30,964 nucleotides of DNA from CAYSDH01 sp964429805. Its GTDB lineage: Bacteria > Bacteroidota > Bacteroidia > Flavobacteriales_D > JABDKJ01. The notes below the pieces were generated by a model that was not told where the DNA came from, did no database searches, and saw only the letters and a program-made list of their open reading frames with translations. The stretch spans positions 1-30,964 of the forward strand of contig CAYSDH010000036.1 of assembly GCA_964429805.1 (NCBI GenBank), written 5' to 3'. Both the position numbers and the translations under genes were made by a program. Each line of letters opens with the position of its first letter. Positions within the stretch are counted from its first letter, which is position 1. Below are positions 8,651 through 16,391 of this stretch, piece by piece.

Positions 8651-9499
8651 TCAGATGAGCACGCTCAAACTCTCAGGCACAATCGTCACCTCAAACTCAT
8701 TGCTCACTTCAAAAGGCTCACCATCTACATGACCAAAGTTTGCAGAGTGCTGCAAAGTCAATGATGTGAAACTACTCGAACTCACAATACTGGCATCGTC
8801 AATACGCTTACTAAACAATCGAAACACCATTTCAGGGAGTCTCTCAGTAGTCATGTTTGTGATACTCACCATCTCTAACTTACCGTCTGAAAACTCGGCC
8901 AGTGGCGCTATGACAGCATTATTACCGTACTGCGTGGTGTTTGCAAAAGCCAGCACAAAAGCCTGCTCAGCTGAGTCACAGTTATTGAGACAGTAATCAA
9001 AGGGTTTGTACTGGCAAAACTCNNNNNNNNNNCCTCTAATCTTACGCTTCACAAATCGCTTGCTAATGTGCGCGTCAAACCCGATGCCCGCGATGCCAAT
9101 AAATGGTCGGTCATCCATCACACCAGTATCAATCGTGACAGGTTCAAAGGCATTGATTCGCTCGATGGCCTTGCGGTGTTTTAAGGGTATTCCAAAACTC
9201 CGCGCGATGCCGTTTCCGCTGCCTCCAGGTATTATGCCGAGGGCCGTGTCAGTGCCAATTAATGTGCGTCCTACTTCATTGATAGACCCATCACCTCCAA
9301 CTGCCACTACCGCATCACAGCCTTTGTCCAAGGCCTCTTTGGTTAAGTCCACGGCATGTCCAGCTGATTCGGTATAACAGAGGTCGTACTCTATTTTAGA
9401 CGAGTCGATGAGCTCTTCAAGCAAGACCTGAATTATCTTTTTCCTGCCAACGCCCGAAAAGGGATTGAGAATAAACCGTATGCGTTTCCGATCAGACAC
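8651..9499 (-). CDS. Diacylglycerol kinase family lipid kinase (interrupted by N gap)
   Basis: The product has the NAD-kinase/DAGK catalytic fold of DgkB/YegS-type lipid kinases: ILNPFSGVGRKK near the N-terminus, the nucleotide-binding AVGGDGSINEV (usual GGDGTxNEV with Ser), IIPGGSGNGIARSFGIP (usual PxGTGND), IGFDAHIS and a C-terminal GHVDGEPFEV. It would phosphorylate diacylglycerol or a related lipid with ATP at the membrane; the exact substrate is not decidable. The start is GTG at 9499, sharing one base with the TAG stop of the LtaS-like gene (TAGTG), which suggests translational coupling. Ten N interrupt it between KRKIR and EFCQYKP. The family usually has about 11 residues there, including a conserved Gly and Tyr, so some bases are probably missing. 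The frame agrees on both sides. Confidence 0.88.
   Translation of the reverse strand: MSDRKRIRFILNPFSGVGRKKIIQVLLEELIDSSKIEYDLCYTESAGHAVDLTKEALDKGCDAVVAVGGDGSINEVGRTLIGTDTALGIIPGGSGNGIARSFGIPLKHRKAIERINAFEPVTIDTGVMDDRPFIGIAGIGFDAHISKRFVKRKIRXXXXEFCQYKPFDYCLNNCDSAEQAFVLAFANTTQYGNNAVIAPLAEFSDGKLEMVSITNMTTERLPEMVFRLFSKRIDDASIVSSSSFTSLTLQHSANFGHVDGEPFEVSNEFEVTIVPESLSVLI
9023..9032. other. Assembly gap of 10 N
   Basis: Ten undetermined bases lie inside the lipid kinase gene. Because family members are longer at this point, the gap probably stands for more than 10 real bases. Confidence 0.95.
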
Positions 9500-11373
9500 T
9501 AGTTGTTTTTAGCCGTCATTTTATTGTCAAGTAGACGATTGTTGTACTGCTGTATTATCGCCTTCGTTTTAGTCTCCAGTTGAGATTTTCTCTCTTGTGA
9601 GATGCTGACCTTTTTACCCTGCACATCAAGCACAGAGACAATCTGCTCACCATCAAAAGTCATGTGTACTTCTCCGTCACTGATTTGATAGATCTCATTC
9701 AAGTACTGAATGCTCCATGGACTTCCATCTCCCAACACACGACCTAAAACTAAGGCATCTACATCCACATCTATAAGGTCCAAGACAGTAGGCATGATGT
9801 CAATATGCTGCGCCACTTTCGTATTGATTTGAGAAAGACTGTGACTAGGAGCATAAAAGATAATTGGCACTGAGTAAACCCCAAGAGCAGTCTTTGTGGC
9901 TTTACTAAAAGAACTGGGTGTGTGGTCAGCAGTAATCACAAAAAGTGTGCTGTCTAATTCATCATTCTGACCAAGCACTTTAAAAAAATCTCTCAAGGCA
10001 TCGTCTGCATAACGAATGGTGCGTGGCAAACCCTCTTCAAATTCTGCATACTGAGACTTCTTATCTTCAGGAAGTGAGTACGGGTGATGGCTACTCAAGC
10101 TGAACACCGAGGCAAGGTATGGCTCCTCCATTTCTGAAATTTTCTCGGCACTAAAGCGCATAAATGGTCCGTCATAGATGCCCCAGGTTCCGTCATAATC
10201 ATCTTGGTCAGGATAATCTTCACGCCAGAAAGACTGCTGAAAACCTGCCGATTTGGCAAACACATCAAAGCCCATGGTGCCAGTCGACCCTCCATGAAAA
10301 AAGGCGGATGAGTATCCCTTTTCACCTAAGACAAGTGGCAAGGCATCAATGCTCACATTATTAAAGCGAGAGGTAATAAAAGGGTCATTCATCAGTGATG
10401 GTATGCCCGCTATGATGGCCGGCATTGCCTCCATGGACTTTCTGCCATTGGCCATGCCCATGTCAACTTTAATGAAGGAACTGTCGCTGAGTGAATTCAA
10501 GAACGGTGTGTAAGGCAAGCCTGCCGAGTTCTCTTTTTTGACAAAGTCCATGCTGAAACTCTCCATGATTACAATCACCACATTGTGCCCCGATAGCGCA
10601 GCGTCTCCATCTTTTGAAAAGTGTCTTAGCGCAGAATGAGTTGACTCGAGTTCGGCATCACTCATGTACTCTCTCCGTGACATCTGCTGCTTGCCAAATG
10701 TTTTCATCATCGAAAACGGTGTGTTCAAGATGAGCGGAATGTCTTGAGCCCGTCCATACTCTATCGCGTTAAGATTATTAATAGGTCTGAGTTGCAGGCC
10801 TCCGCGCGAAAAGACCGTGAAGAGTGCCACCATCACAAACAGACCAGCAAACTGCCAAAGTCCATTAAATGAAAGTTCACGAAGTCTCAAACCATCAAAC
10901 TTCCTCACTCTGCGCGTAAAGTAGACGAGCATCAGCAAGAATATGAAGGCGATATACCAGTAGTCTACAATATAACTTGGCATGGCTTTCCACACATCAT
11001 TGCTCATGAAGACCATGTCAAAAAAATCGGCTGTGCTGCGTTTTGACGTGAATTTGAAATACTCAATATCCGTCAGATTGAAAAAAAGCGGAAGTGCATT
11101 GAGAAGCACAAAGAGCGTGAGCAAGAATTTTTGATAGCCCTCTTTTTGAACAATCTTAAAGGGGAGGAGACTGAGAATTATGAGTGGTGAATTGACAAAG
11201 GCCAATGCCGACAAATCAAACCTAATGCCGCCCCAAAATGCACGAAGCAAGTTGGTGTCAGCAAAGTAATTAAAGTTAAAGGCATAGAACAGTAAACGGC
11301 ACAAAGTGTAGATCATCAGTATGATACCGATGCGCTTTAAAAGCAGAAAAACATGACGAAGTGTGTTATTCAC
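9499..11373 (-). CDS. LtaS-like sulfatase-fold membrane transferase
   Basis: The layout is five N-terminal transmembrane helices (about residues 8-34, 45-70, 77-103, 130-152, 160-186) followed by an extracytoplasmic sulfatase/alkaline-phosphatase-fold domain, as in lipoteichoic acid synthase and phosphoglycerol or phosphoethanolamine transferases. Metal and active-site motifs seen: IVIMESFSMDF (E271), GRKSMEAMPAIIAGIP with S313 where LtaS has its nucleophilic Thr, FFHGGSTGTMGFD, and ITADHTPSS (D483, H484). The frame is open to an ATG at 11508, but that would overlap accC head-on by 40 bases. I chose GTG at 11373 (624 aa), which begins just before the first helix and sits 6 bases after TATCTTTG. 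A Gram-negative host has no lipoteichoic acid, so the acceptor may be a glycan or lipid of the envelope. It is coupled to the lipid kinase gene. The start is uncertain; the family is clear. Confidence 0.85.
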   Translation of the reverse strand: MNNTLRHVFLLLKRIGIILMIYTLCRLLFYAFNFNYFADTNLLRAFWGGIRFDLSALAFVNSPLIILSLLPFKIVQKEGYQKFLLTLFVLLNALPLFFNLTDIEYFKFTSKRSTADFFDMVFMSNDVWKAMPSYIVDYWYIAFIFLLMLVYFTRRVRKFDGLRLRELSFNGLWQFAGLFVMVALFTVFSRGGLQLRPINNLNAIEYGRAQDIPLILNTPFSMMKTFGKQQMSRREYMSDAELESTHSALRHFSKDGDAALSGHNVVIVIMESFSMDFVKKENSAGLPYTPFLNSLSDSSFIKVDMGMANGRKSMEAMPAIIAGIPSLMNDPFITSRFNNVSIDALPLVLGEKGYSSAFFHGGSTGTMGFDVFAKSAGFQQSFWREDYPDQDDYDGTWGIYDGPFMRFSAEKISEMEEPYLASVFSLSSHHPYSLPEDKKSQYAEFEEGLPRTIRYADDALRDFFKVLGQNDELDSTLFVITADHTPSSFSKATKTALGVYSVPIIFYAPSHSLSQINTKVAQHIDIMPTVLDLIDVDVDALVLGRVLGDGSPWSIQYLNEIYQISDGEVHMTFDGEQIVSVLDVQGKKVSISQERKSQLETKTKAIIQQYNNRLLDNKMTAKNN

Positions 11374-11379
11374 AAGCTG

Positions 11380-11387
11380 CAAAGATA
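11380..11387 (-). promoter_or_regulatory. Candidate -7 element for the LtaS-like gene
   Basis: TATCTTTG on the minus strand matches the Bacteroidota -7 consensus TAnnTTTG exactly, 6 bases before the chosen GTG start. That would give an almost leaderless transcript. No TTTG lies at the usual 17-23 base spacing. Confidence 0.35.
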
Positions 11388-11468
11388 AGGCTGTTCGGTA
11401 TCTCTTCCATCTGCAAATACAGCAATAAGAATTAAGTCTATTTTTAGTTCCTAGTTTGAACAAAGTAT

Positions 11469-12956
11469 ATGAAGAAAGTATTAGTAGCGAATAGGGGAGA
11501 GATTGCACTGAGAGTGATACGCTCCTTAAAAGAAATGGGCATCAAAACGGTGGCTGTTTATTCAGAAGCAGATCGCAATGCGCCATTTGTGTTGGCTGCA
11601 GATGAGGCCGTTTTGTTAGGCCCTCCGCCATCATCCGAATCCTATTTATTAGGAGATAAGATTATTGAGAAATCATTGGAACTTGGCGTAGAAGGAATAC
11701 ATCCGGGCTACGGGTTTTTGTCAGAAAATGCAGACTTTGCCACTAAGGTAGACAAGGCGGGTATCCGCTTTATTGGCCCTTCGCCAGAGGCCATAACACT
11801 CATGGGCTCAAAGCTGGCTGCAAAAGCTACCGTGGCCAAATATGACATACCCATGGTGCCCGGCACCGACTCGCCTGTCAAAGATTTGGCAGACGGAGTG
11901 CAGGCGGCCAAAAACATCGGAATCCCGGTACTCATCAAAGCCTCTGCTGGAGGTGGAGGAAAGGGGATGCGCATCGTTATGGAACAGTCAGAGTTTGAAG
12001 AACAACTCGAGCGCGCCATCTCAGAGGCCGAGTCTTCTTTTGGAGATGGCTCAGTCTTTATCGAGCGATTTGTGACATCTCCAAGGCACATTGAAATACA
12101 AGTCTTGGCTGATGACCACGGCAATGTGGTGCATCTCTTTGAGCGAGAATGCTCTATACAACGAAGGCATCAAAAAGTAGTTGAAGAAGCGCCTTCTGCT
12201 GCCGTGAGTCAAGATCTCAGAGATCGTATGGGTAAGGCGGCCATTGATGTGGCCAGATCATGTAATTATTCTGGTGCAGGCACAGTCGAGTTTTTGCTCG
12301 ATGAGCACGGTGACTTCTTTTTCTTAGAGATGAATACCAGACTGCAAGTTGAGCATCCGGTGACTGAGTGTATTACAGGAATTGACTTGGTCAAGGAGCA
12401 GGTGAGAGTGGCGCGTGGAGAGACACTTCGGTTTACTCAAGAAGACCTCAGTATAAGTGGTCATGCCATCGAGCTACGCGTCTATGCCGAAGACCCTGAC
12501 AGCGGGTTTTTGCCCGATATCGGTACCCTAAAAGTGTATTCTGCACCTAAGGGACCAGGAATTAGAGTCGATGACGGATTTAGACAGGGCATGGACGTGC
12601 CGGTGTATTATGACCCGATGATATCAAAACTGACCGTGCATGCAGAAAACAGAGAAGCGGCCATAGAGCGAATGAAACTTGCTATTTCGGCCTATAAAAT
12701 AGTGGGCATACGCACCACGCTTCCCTTTGGCGCCTATGTCATGGAGCACGAAGCCTTTAAGTCGGGCAATTTTGACACAAACTTTGTGAAACACCACTTC
12801 ACACCTAATCAGCAGAAGGAGCTAGACCCATCTGAAACAAAGGCCGTGTTGGCCATGGCATCTTATTTGTTTGATACTGAAACAAGTAGTAATACTCAAG
12901 TGGACACATCTGAAGTTGAATCTGTATCTTCTTGGGTGAAAAACCGTATACAGTAG
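11469..12956 (+). CDS. accC: Biotin carboxylase subunit of acetyl-/acyl-CoA carboxylase
   Basis: This enzyme carboxylates the biotin of a carrier protein using ATP and bicarbonate. The 495 aa show the biotin carboxylase N-domain (KKVLVANRGEIALRVIR; GIHPGYGFLSENADFA), the ATP-grasp glycine-rich loop SAGGGGKGMR (near residue 160), ERECSIQRRHQKVVEEAPS, and the active-site segment EMNTRLQVEHPVTE (near 287), followed by the C-domain. It is about 45 residues longer than E. coli AccC, with a Ser/Thr-rich tail. The stop abuts the next gene. No biotin carrier or carboxyltransferase gene is adjacent, so partners must be elsewhere; it could serve acetyl-CoA carboxylase or another acyl-CoA carboxylase. 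The start codon is ATG, in a 95-base divergent region with the LtaS-like gene. Confidence 0.92.
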   Translation: MKKVLVANRGEIALRVIRSLKEMGIKTVAVYSEADRNAPFVLAADEAVLLGPPPSSESYLLGDKIIEKSLELGVEGIHPGYGFLSENADFATKVDKAGIRFIGPSPEAITLMGSKLAAKATVAKYDIPMVPGTDSPVKDLADGVQAAKNIGIPVLIKASAGGGGKGMRIVMEQSEFEEQLERAISEAESSFGDGSVFIERFVTSPRHIEIQVLADDHGNVVHLFERECSIQRRHQKVVEEAPSAAVSQDLRDRMGKAAIDVARSCNYSGAGTVEFLLDEHGDFFFLEMNTRLQVEHPVTECITGIDLVKEQVRVARGETLRFTQEDLSISGHAIELRVYAEDPDSGFLPDIGTLKVYSAPKGPGIRVDDGFRQGMDVPVYYDPMISKLTVHAENREAAIERMKLAISAYKIVGIRTTLPFGAYVMEHEAFKSGNFDTNFVKHHFTPNQQKELDPSETKAVLAMASYLFDTETSSNTQVDTSEVESVSSWVKNRIQ

Positions 12957-12959
12957 GTG

Positions 12960-13685
12960 ATGATCGGACCTTACGGACATAGTAGTCTAATTTTCAGTAG
13001 AATAACGATTCCGCTGTTGCTTTGCGTATTCAGCCTTGTACTCACAAGTACATCGCTCTGTGCGCAAGATGAGGAGCCTATATATGTGGTAAGAGCTGTT
13101 GTTATTGAAGGTGACACCATTCCAATGGTCTTCTTATCTGAGTTTAGCATTTCTGACAGAAGAAGCGCTAAGAGCAGGAGGGAGCAAAGACGCTATGACC
13201 GTATTAAGAAGAAAGTGCTTAAAGCCTATCCTTACGCAGTTGTGACCCGCGATCTGCTTGAAGAGTTTGATAGAGAACTGCTCTCACTTACTTCAGAAAA
13301 AGAGAAGAAGAAATTTGTAGACAAGGCAGAAGTTGAACTCAAAGAAGAGTTTGAAGGTGAATTGAAAAACCTTACGATGAGTGAGGGGCGTATTCTCATT
13401 AAACTCATTGACCGCGAAACGGGCAACACTTCGTTTGAACTAATCAAGCAACTTAAAGGAGGGTTTAATGCGTTTATGTGGCAATCAGTGGCCAAAATAT
13501 TTGGCTCAGACTTAAAGTCAGAGTATGATCCAGGTGGCAAAGATGCCGCCATAGAGGGCATCGTCCAGGCCATAGAGCGAGGCGAGTTAAAAGTACCGCC
13601 TAGAGAGGCTGTGTCAACCAAAGCCCAAAAGCGCCTAGACCGAAAAAAGAAAAGAGAGAAAAAAAAGGAAAAGAAGAACGCCTGA
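12960..13685 (+). CDS. DUF4294 family exported protein
   Basis: The product is about 241 aa. A signal peptide (hydrophobic IPLLLCVFSLVLTSTSLCA, about residues 18-36) is followed by the conserved DUF4294 core: VIEGDTIPMVFLSEFSI, RREQRRYDRIKKKVLKAYPYA, EGELKNLTMSEGRILIKLID, RETGNTSFELIKQLKGGF, SVAKIFGSDLKSEYDP. A strongly basic Lys/Arg tail closes the protein. The family is restricted to Bacteroidota and its function is unknown; a periplasmic or cell-surface role is inferred. The accC stop (12954-12956) is followed directly by GTG ATG, so translation may begin at GTG 12957 or ATG 12960; either way the two genes are in one operon. Confidence 0.88.
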   Translation: MIGPYGHSSLIFSRITIPLLLCVFSLVLTSTSLCAQDEEPIYVVRAVVIEGDTIPMVFLSEFSISDRRSAKSRREQRRYDRIKKKVLKAYPYAVVTRDLLEEFDRELLSLTSEKEKKKFVDKAEVELKEEFEGELKNLTMSEGRILIKLIDRETGNTSFELIKQLKGGFNAFMWQSVAKIFGSDLKSEYDPGGKDAAIEGIVQAIERGELKVPPREAVSTKAQKRLDRKKKREKKKEKKNA

Positions 13686-13712
13686 CCTAAGAATCAGGAC
13701 TTTTCCAATGTC

Positions 13713-13720
13713 TATATTTG
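13713..13720 (+). promoter_or_regulatory. Candidate -7 element before the glycosyltransferase
   Basis: TATATTTG matches TAnnTTTG exactly, 22 bases before the TTG start at 13743, and lies in the 57-base gap after DUF4294. No good -33 TTTG is seen. Confidence 0.3.
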
Positions 13721-13742
13721 GGCACTCTTTTCTCCGACTCAC

Positions 13743-14903
13743 TTGATTTTTACCCACATATTGTTTTGGACCACTGCGCTTGTGATACTTCACACGTATG
13801 TGTTCTATCCCTTGATTTTAGAGTATTTGTACAAAGAAGACAAAGGACGCTTGCGTAAATCTGCCGCGCATGATGTCACCATTGTCATTGCTGCGTATAA
13901 TGAAGAAGTTGTCTTAGAAGAAAAGATACGTTCTGTCTATTCTGGATCTTACCCATTAGACCGTATTAAAGTACTAGTAGGTTCCGATGGGTCAACTGAT
14001 GCAACACATGACATTGTAGAACGACTATCGCAAGAGTTTCCTTCACTGAAGCTGCACAAGTTTGACCGTCAAGGAAAGACCAGTGTCATCAATAGTCTCA
14101 TGGCCAAAGTAGATACAGAGATCACCTTGTTCACAGACGCTAATGTCATCTTCACAAAAGACTTGGTGAAACAACTTGTGCAATCGTTTGATTCCGATGA
14201 AATAGGCCTAGTTGGGGCCACCATTCAGCCTAGAAATGAGCTCAAAAAGGGAATCAGTCTTCAAGAGTCGGCTTATCTCAAAAGAGAAAATAGGATAAAG
14301 TACTTTGAAGGGGAATTGTGGGGCACCATGATGGGCGCATTTGGTGGCTGTTATGCCATCAGAACAAAGCTCTTTCTGCCCATTCCAAGGCACCATCTTG
14401 TTGATGATTTTTACATCACCATGAATGTACTTGAGGCGGGAAAGTCAGCCGTGCTCAGTATCAATGCAATCTGTTTGGAAGATGTGTCTACTAAGCTCTC
14501 AGAAGAGTTTAGACGTAAGGTCAGAATGTCTCAAGGAAACTTCCAAAACTTAGAGCGATTTTCTCACTTGATGACGAGCAAAAGAAAGGGCCTTGCCTTC
14601 AGTTTTATCTCGCATAAAGTCTTTAGATGGATAACTCCGATAGCCATCATCTTTAATATGTTTACGGCTTACGCGCTCATACCCGCGGGTGTCATCTACA
14701 TCTGGATGTTTTGGTTGCACATGGGCTTAATGTCGGTGGCCATTTTCGAATCGAGCATCGTCAAGAAACTGGGAGGTAATATCAAACTGCTGCGCTTCAT
14801 CAGTTACTTTTATAATATGAACATGGCCCTGCTGGTGGGCTTGTTTCGATTTGCCACAGGCAAGGGAAGCGGAACATGGGAACCGACAGAACGAAATCAA
14901 TGA
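13743..14903 (+). CDS. Family 2 glycosyltransferase, membrane-bound
   Basis: The product of 386 aa has an N-terminal transmembrane helix (about residues 4-25), a GT-A domain and C-terminal hydrophobic helices (about 297-340 and 357-373), the pattern of processive or polyprenyl-linked family 2 enzymes. Motifs: VTIVIAAYNEE (near 45-54), GSDGSTD (near 80-86), LFTDAN (DxD-type metal site near 131-135), LVDDFYITM (near 219-227) and RRKVRMSQGNFQNL (near 257-270, replacing the classic QxxRW). It likely adds sugars to an envelope polysaccharide or glycolipid; donor and acceptor are not predictable. No in-frame ATG exists between the upstream stop (13683-13685) and the first conserved region, so TTG at 13743 is the likely start. 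Its stop overlaps the next start as ATGA (14900-14903). Confidence 0.87.
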   Translation: MIFTHILFWTTALVILHTYVFYPLILEYLYKEDKGRLRKSAAHDVTIVIAAYNEEVVLEEKIRSVYSGSYPLDRIKVLVGSDGSTDATHDIVERLSQEFPSLKLHKFDRQGKTSVINSLMAKVDTEITLFTDANVIFTKDLVKQLVQSFDSDEIGLVGATIQPRNELKKGISLQESAYLKRENRIKYFEGELWGTMMGAFGGCYAIRTKLFLPIPRHHLVDDFYITMNVLEAGKSAVLSINAICLEDVSTKLSEEFRRKVRMSQGNFQNLERFSHLMTSKRKGLAFSFISHKVFRWITPIAIIFNMFTAYALIPAGVIYIWMFWLHMGLMSVAIFESSIVKKLGGNIKLLRFISYFYNMNMALLVGLFRFATGKGSGTWEPTERNQ

Positions 14904-16390
14904 GATTACTTGCGCTCTTCATCATACTGTTGGTCTCTGACGCTGCGGTGGCACAGTTTCCAAATGTCAAAATCGGAGATCAAGGCTATGCCTGTGAGCC
15001 TTCTATTATGATAGACCCTAATAATCCTGCTCGTGTCATGGCCGCCTCAGTGCTCAATAATTACTACTACAGTGCAGATACTGGTAGAACCTGGACGCCA
15101 GCACTTTTAAATAGTAAATGGGGAGTGTGGGGAGACCCTGTGCTTGATATAGATGAGCAAGGGAGCTTTTACTTTTTTCATCTTTCTAACTACAAAAAAG
15201 GAAGCTGGATAGACAGAATAGTCTGCCAGCGCACCGATGATAACGGACTGACTTGGCCAGTTGATACATTCACAGGTCTCAATGACACCAAGGCGCAAGA
15301 CAAACACTGGACAGTGATAGACCGCAAATCAGGAACGATTCACATGACCTGGACTCAGTTTGATGTCTATGACAGTCATGATCCAAAAGACAGGTCAAAC
15401 ATTATGTATGCTCAATCTAAAGACCGAGGAGAAACCTGGTCAGAGCCATTGGTCATCTCGACTACGACAGGAGACTGCGTAGATGATGATGAAACCGTAG
15501 AAGGTGCCACACCTGCCATAGGGCCAAATGGAGAAATCTATGTCAGTTGGTCAGGGCCAGAAGGACTTGTATTTAAGTCATCGCTTGACAATGGGCTGAG
15601 CTGGCAAGATGATGAGATACGTGTCTCCGATTTACCGGGCGGATGGGCTTTTGACATTCCAGGCATATTTCGGTGCAACGGCATGCCGGTGACCAAGTGT
15701 GACCTCAGTGGCGGTGAGAATCACGGCACTATATACATCAATTGGTCTGACCAGCTTAATGGTGAGGACGACACTGACATCTGGTTAACCAAATCAACTG
15801 ATGGGGGACAAACATGGACGGACAGAATAAAGGTCAATGAAGCCAAAGAAAACTCTCAGCAATTTTTTACGTGGATGGACATTGACCAAACCACTGGCTA
15901 TTTATACTTCATCTATTATGACAGAGATGAGGAGTCTCAAAAAACAAGAGTAAAGCTAAGCCTGTCAAAAGACGGTGGGCAGCACTTCTTTCACTTCCTT
16001 GTGTCAGACAGTGAGTTCCTTCCCACCAAGGAGGTCTTTTTTGGTGACTACAACAACATCTCAGCCCATGACGGAATAGTCCGACCAATTTGGACGGAGA
16101 TGGAGAATAAAAAACTCAGCGTATGGACGGCATTGATTGATTCAGATCTGTCTGATAAGTGTGTGCTGCAAACTGAAGAAAAACAGCTTCTTACGTTTAA
16201 CTTGATTAAGCCGAGCACAGTGAAGTTTTATTGGGGAGACATGAAGCGTAAAAGATTCAAAAAGAAGTTTCCGGCTGGAGAGCATCACATTCCTTTACCA
16301 CAAGGAAAGTTCGATTTCGGTGAAATGAAATACGCTGTAAAAGTCAAAAGAAGAGTAATTACTGAAGGAGTCTACTACATCAATAATTGA
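14900..16390 (+). CDS. Secreted BNR-repeat (sialidase-fold) protein
   Basis: The start at 14900 is chosen over ATG 14876 because it forms an ATGA overlap with the glycosyltransferase stop and opens a signal peptide (MRLLALFIILLVSDAAVAQ). The 496-aa product carries six BNR/Asp boxes: SADTGRTW (near 58), TDDNGLTW (near 111), SKDRGETW (near 173), SLDNGLSW (near 227), STDGGQTW (near 297) and SKDGGQHF (near 356, degenerate). These mark a six-bladed beta-propeller as in sialidases and other exo-acting glycosidases or lectins. A basic beta-rich C-terminal part of about 80 residues follows. The Arg triad of true sialidases could not be placed, so the activity is unproven. Translational coupling to a glycosyltransferase suggests a role in envelope or exopolysaccharide handling. 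Confidence 0.85.
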   Translation: MRLLALFIILLVSDAAVAQFPNVKIGDQGYACEPSIMIDPNNPARVMAASVLNNYYYSADTGRTWTPALLNSKWGVWGDPVLDIDEQGSFYFFHLSNYKKGSWIDRIVCQRTDDNGLTWPVDTFTGLNDTKAQDKHWTVIDRKSGTIHMTWTQFDVYDSHDPKDRSNIMYAQSKDRGETWSEPLVISTTTGDCVDDDETVEGATPAIGPNGEIYVSWSGPEGLVFKSSLDNGLSWQDDEIRVSDLPGGWAFDIPGIFRCNGMPVTKCDLSGGENHGTIYINWSDQLNGEDDTDIWLTKSTDGGQTWTDRIKVNEAKENSQQFFTWMDIDQTTGYLYFIYYDRDEESQKTRVKLSLSKDGGQHFFHFLVSDSEFLPTKEVFFGDYNNISAHDGIVRPIWTEMENKKLSVWTALIDSDLSDKCVLQTEEKQLLTFNLIKPSTVKFYWGDMKRKRFKKKFPAGEHHIPLPQGKFDFGEMKYAVKVKRRVITEGVYYINN

Positions 16391-16391
16391 T

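Noticed and set aside
11451..11468. TAGTTTG before accC as a -7 promoter box
   Set aside because: It has only one base between TA and TTTG where the consensus has two, and no -33 box at the right distance.
11708..12124. 138-codon open frame on the minus strand inside accC
   Set aside because: It lies wholly within a strongly conserved biotin carboxylase gene and shows no domain, signal or start context; it is a frame shadow.
13232..13621. 129-codon minus-strand frame inside DUF4294
   Set aside because: Its low-complexity Ser-rich composition is the antisense of Lys/Glu codons in the real gene.
14900..16390. Firm annotation as a sialidase
   Set aside because: The BNR boxes show the propeller, but the catalytic Arg triad and Tyr/Glu pair could not be placed with confidence.
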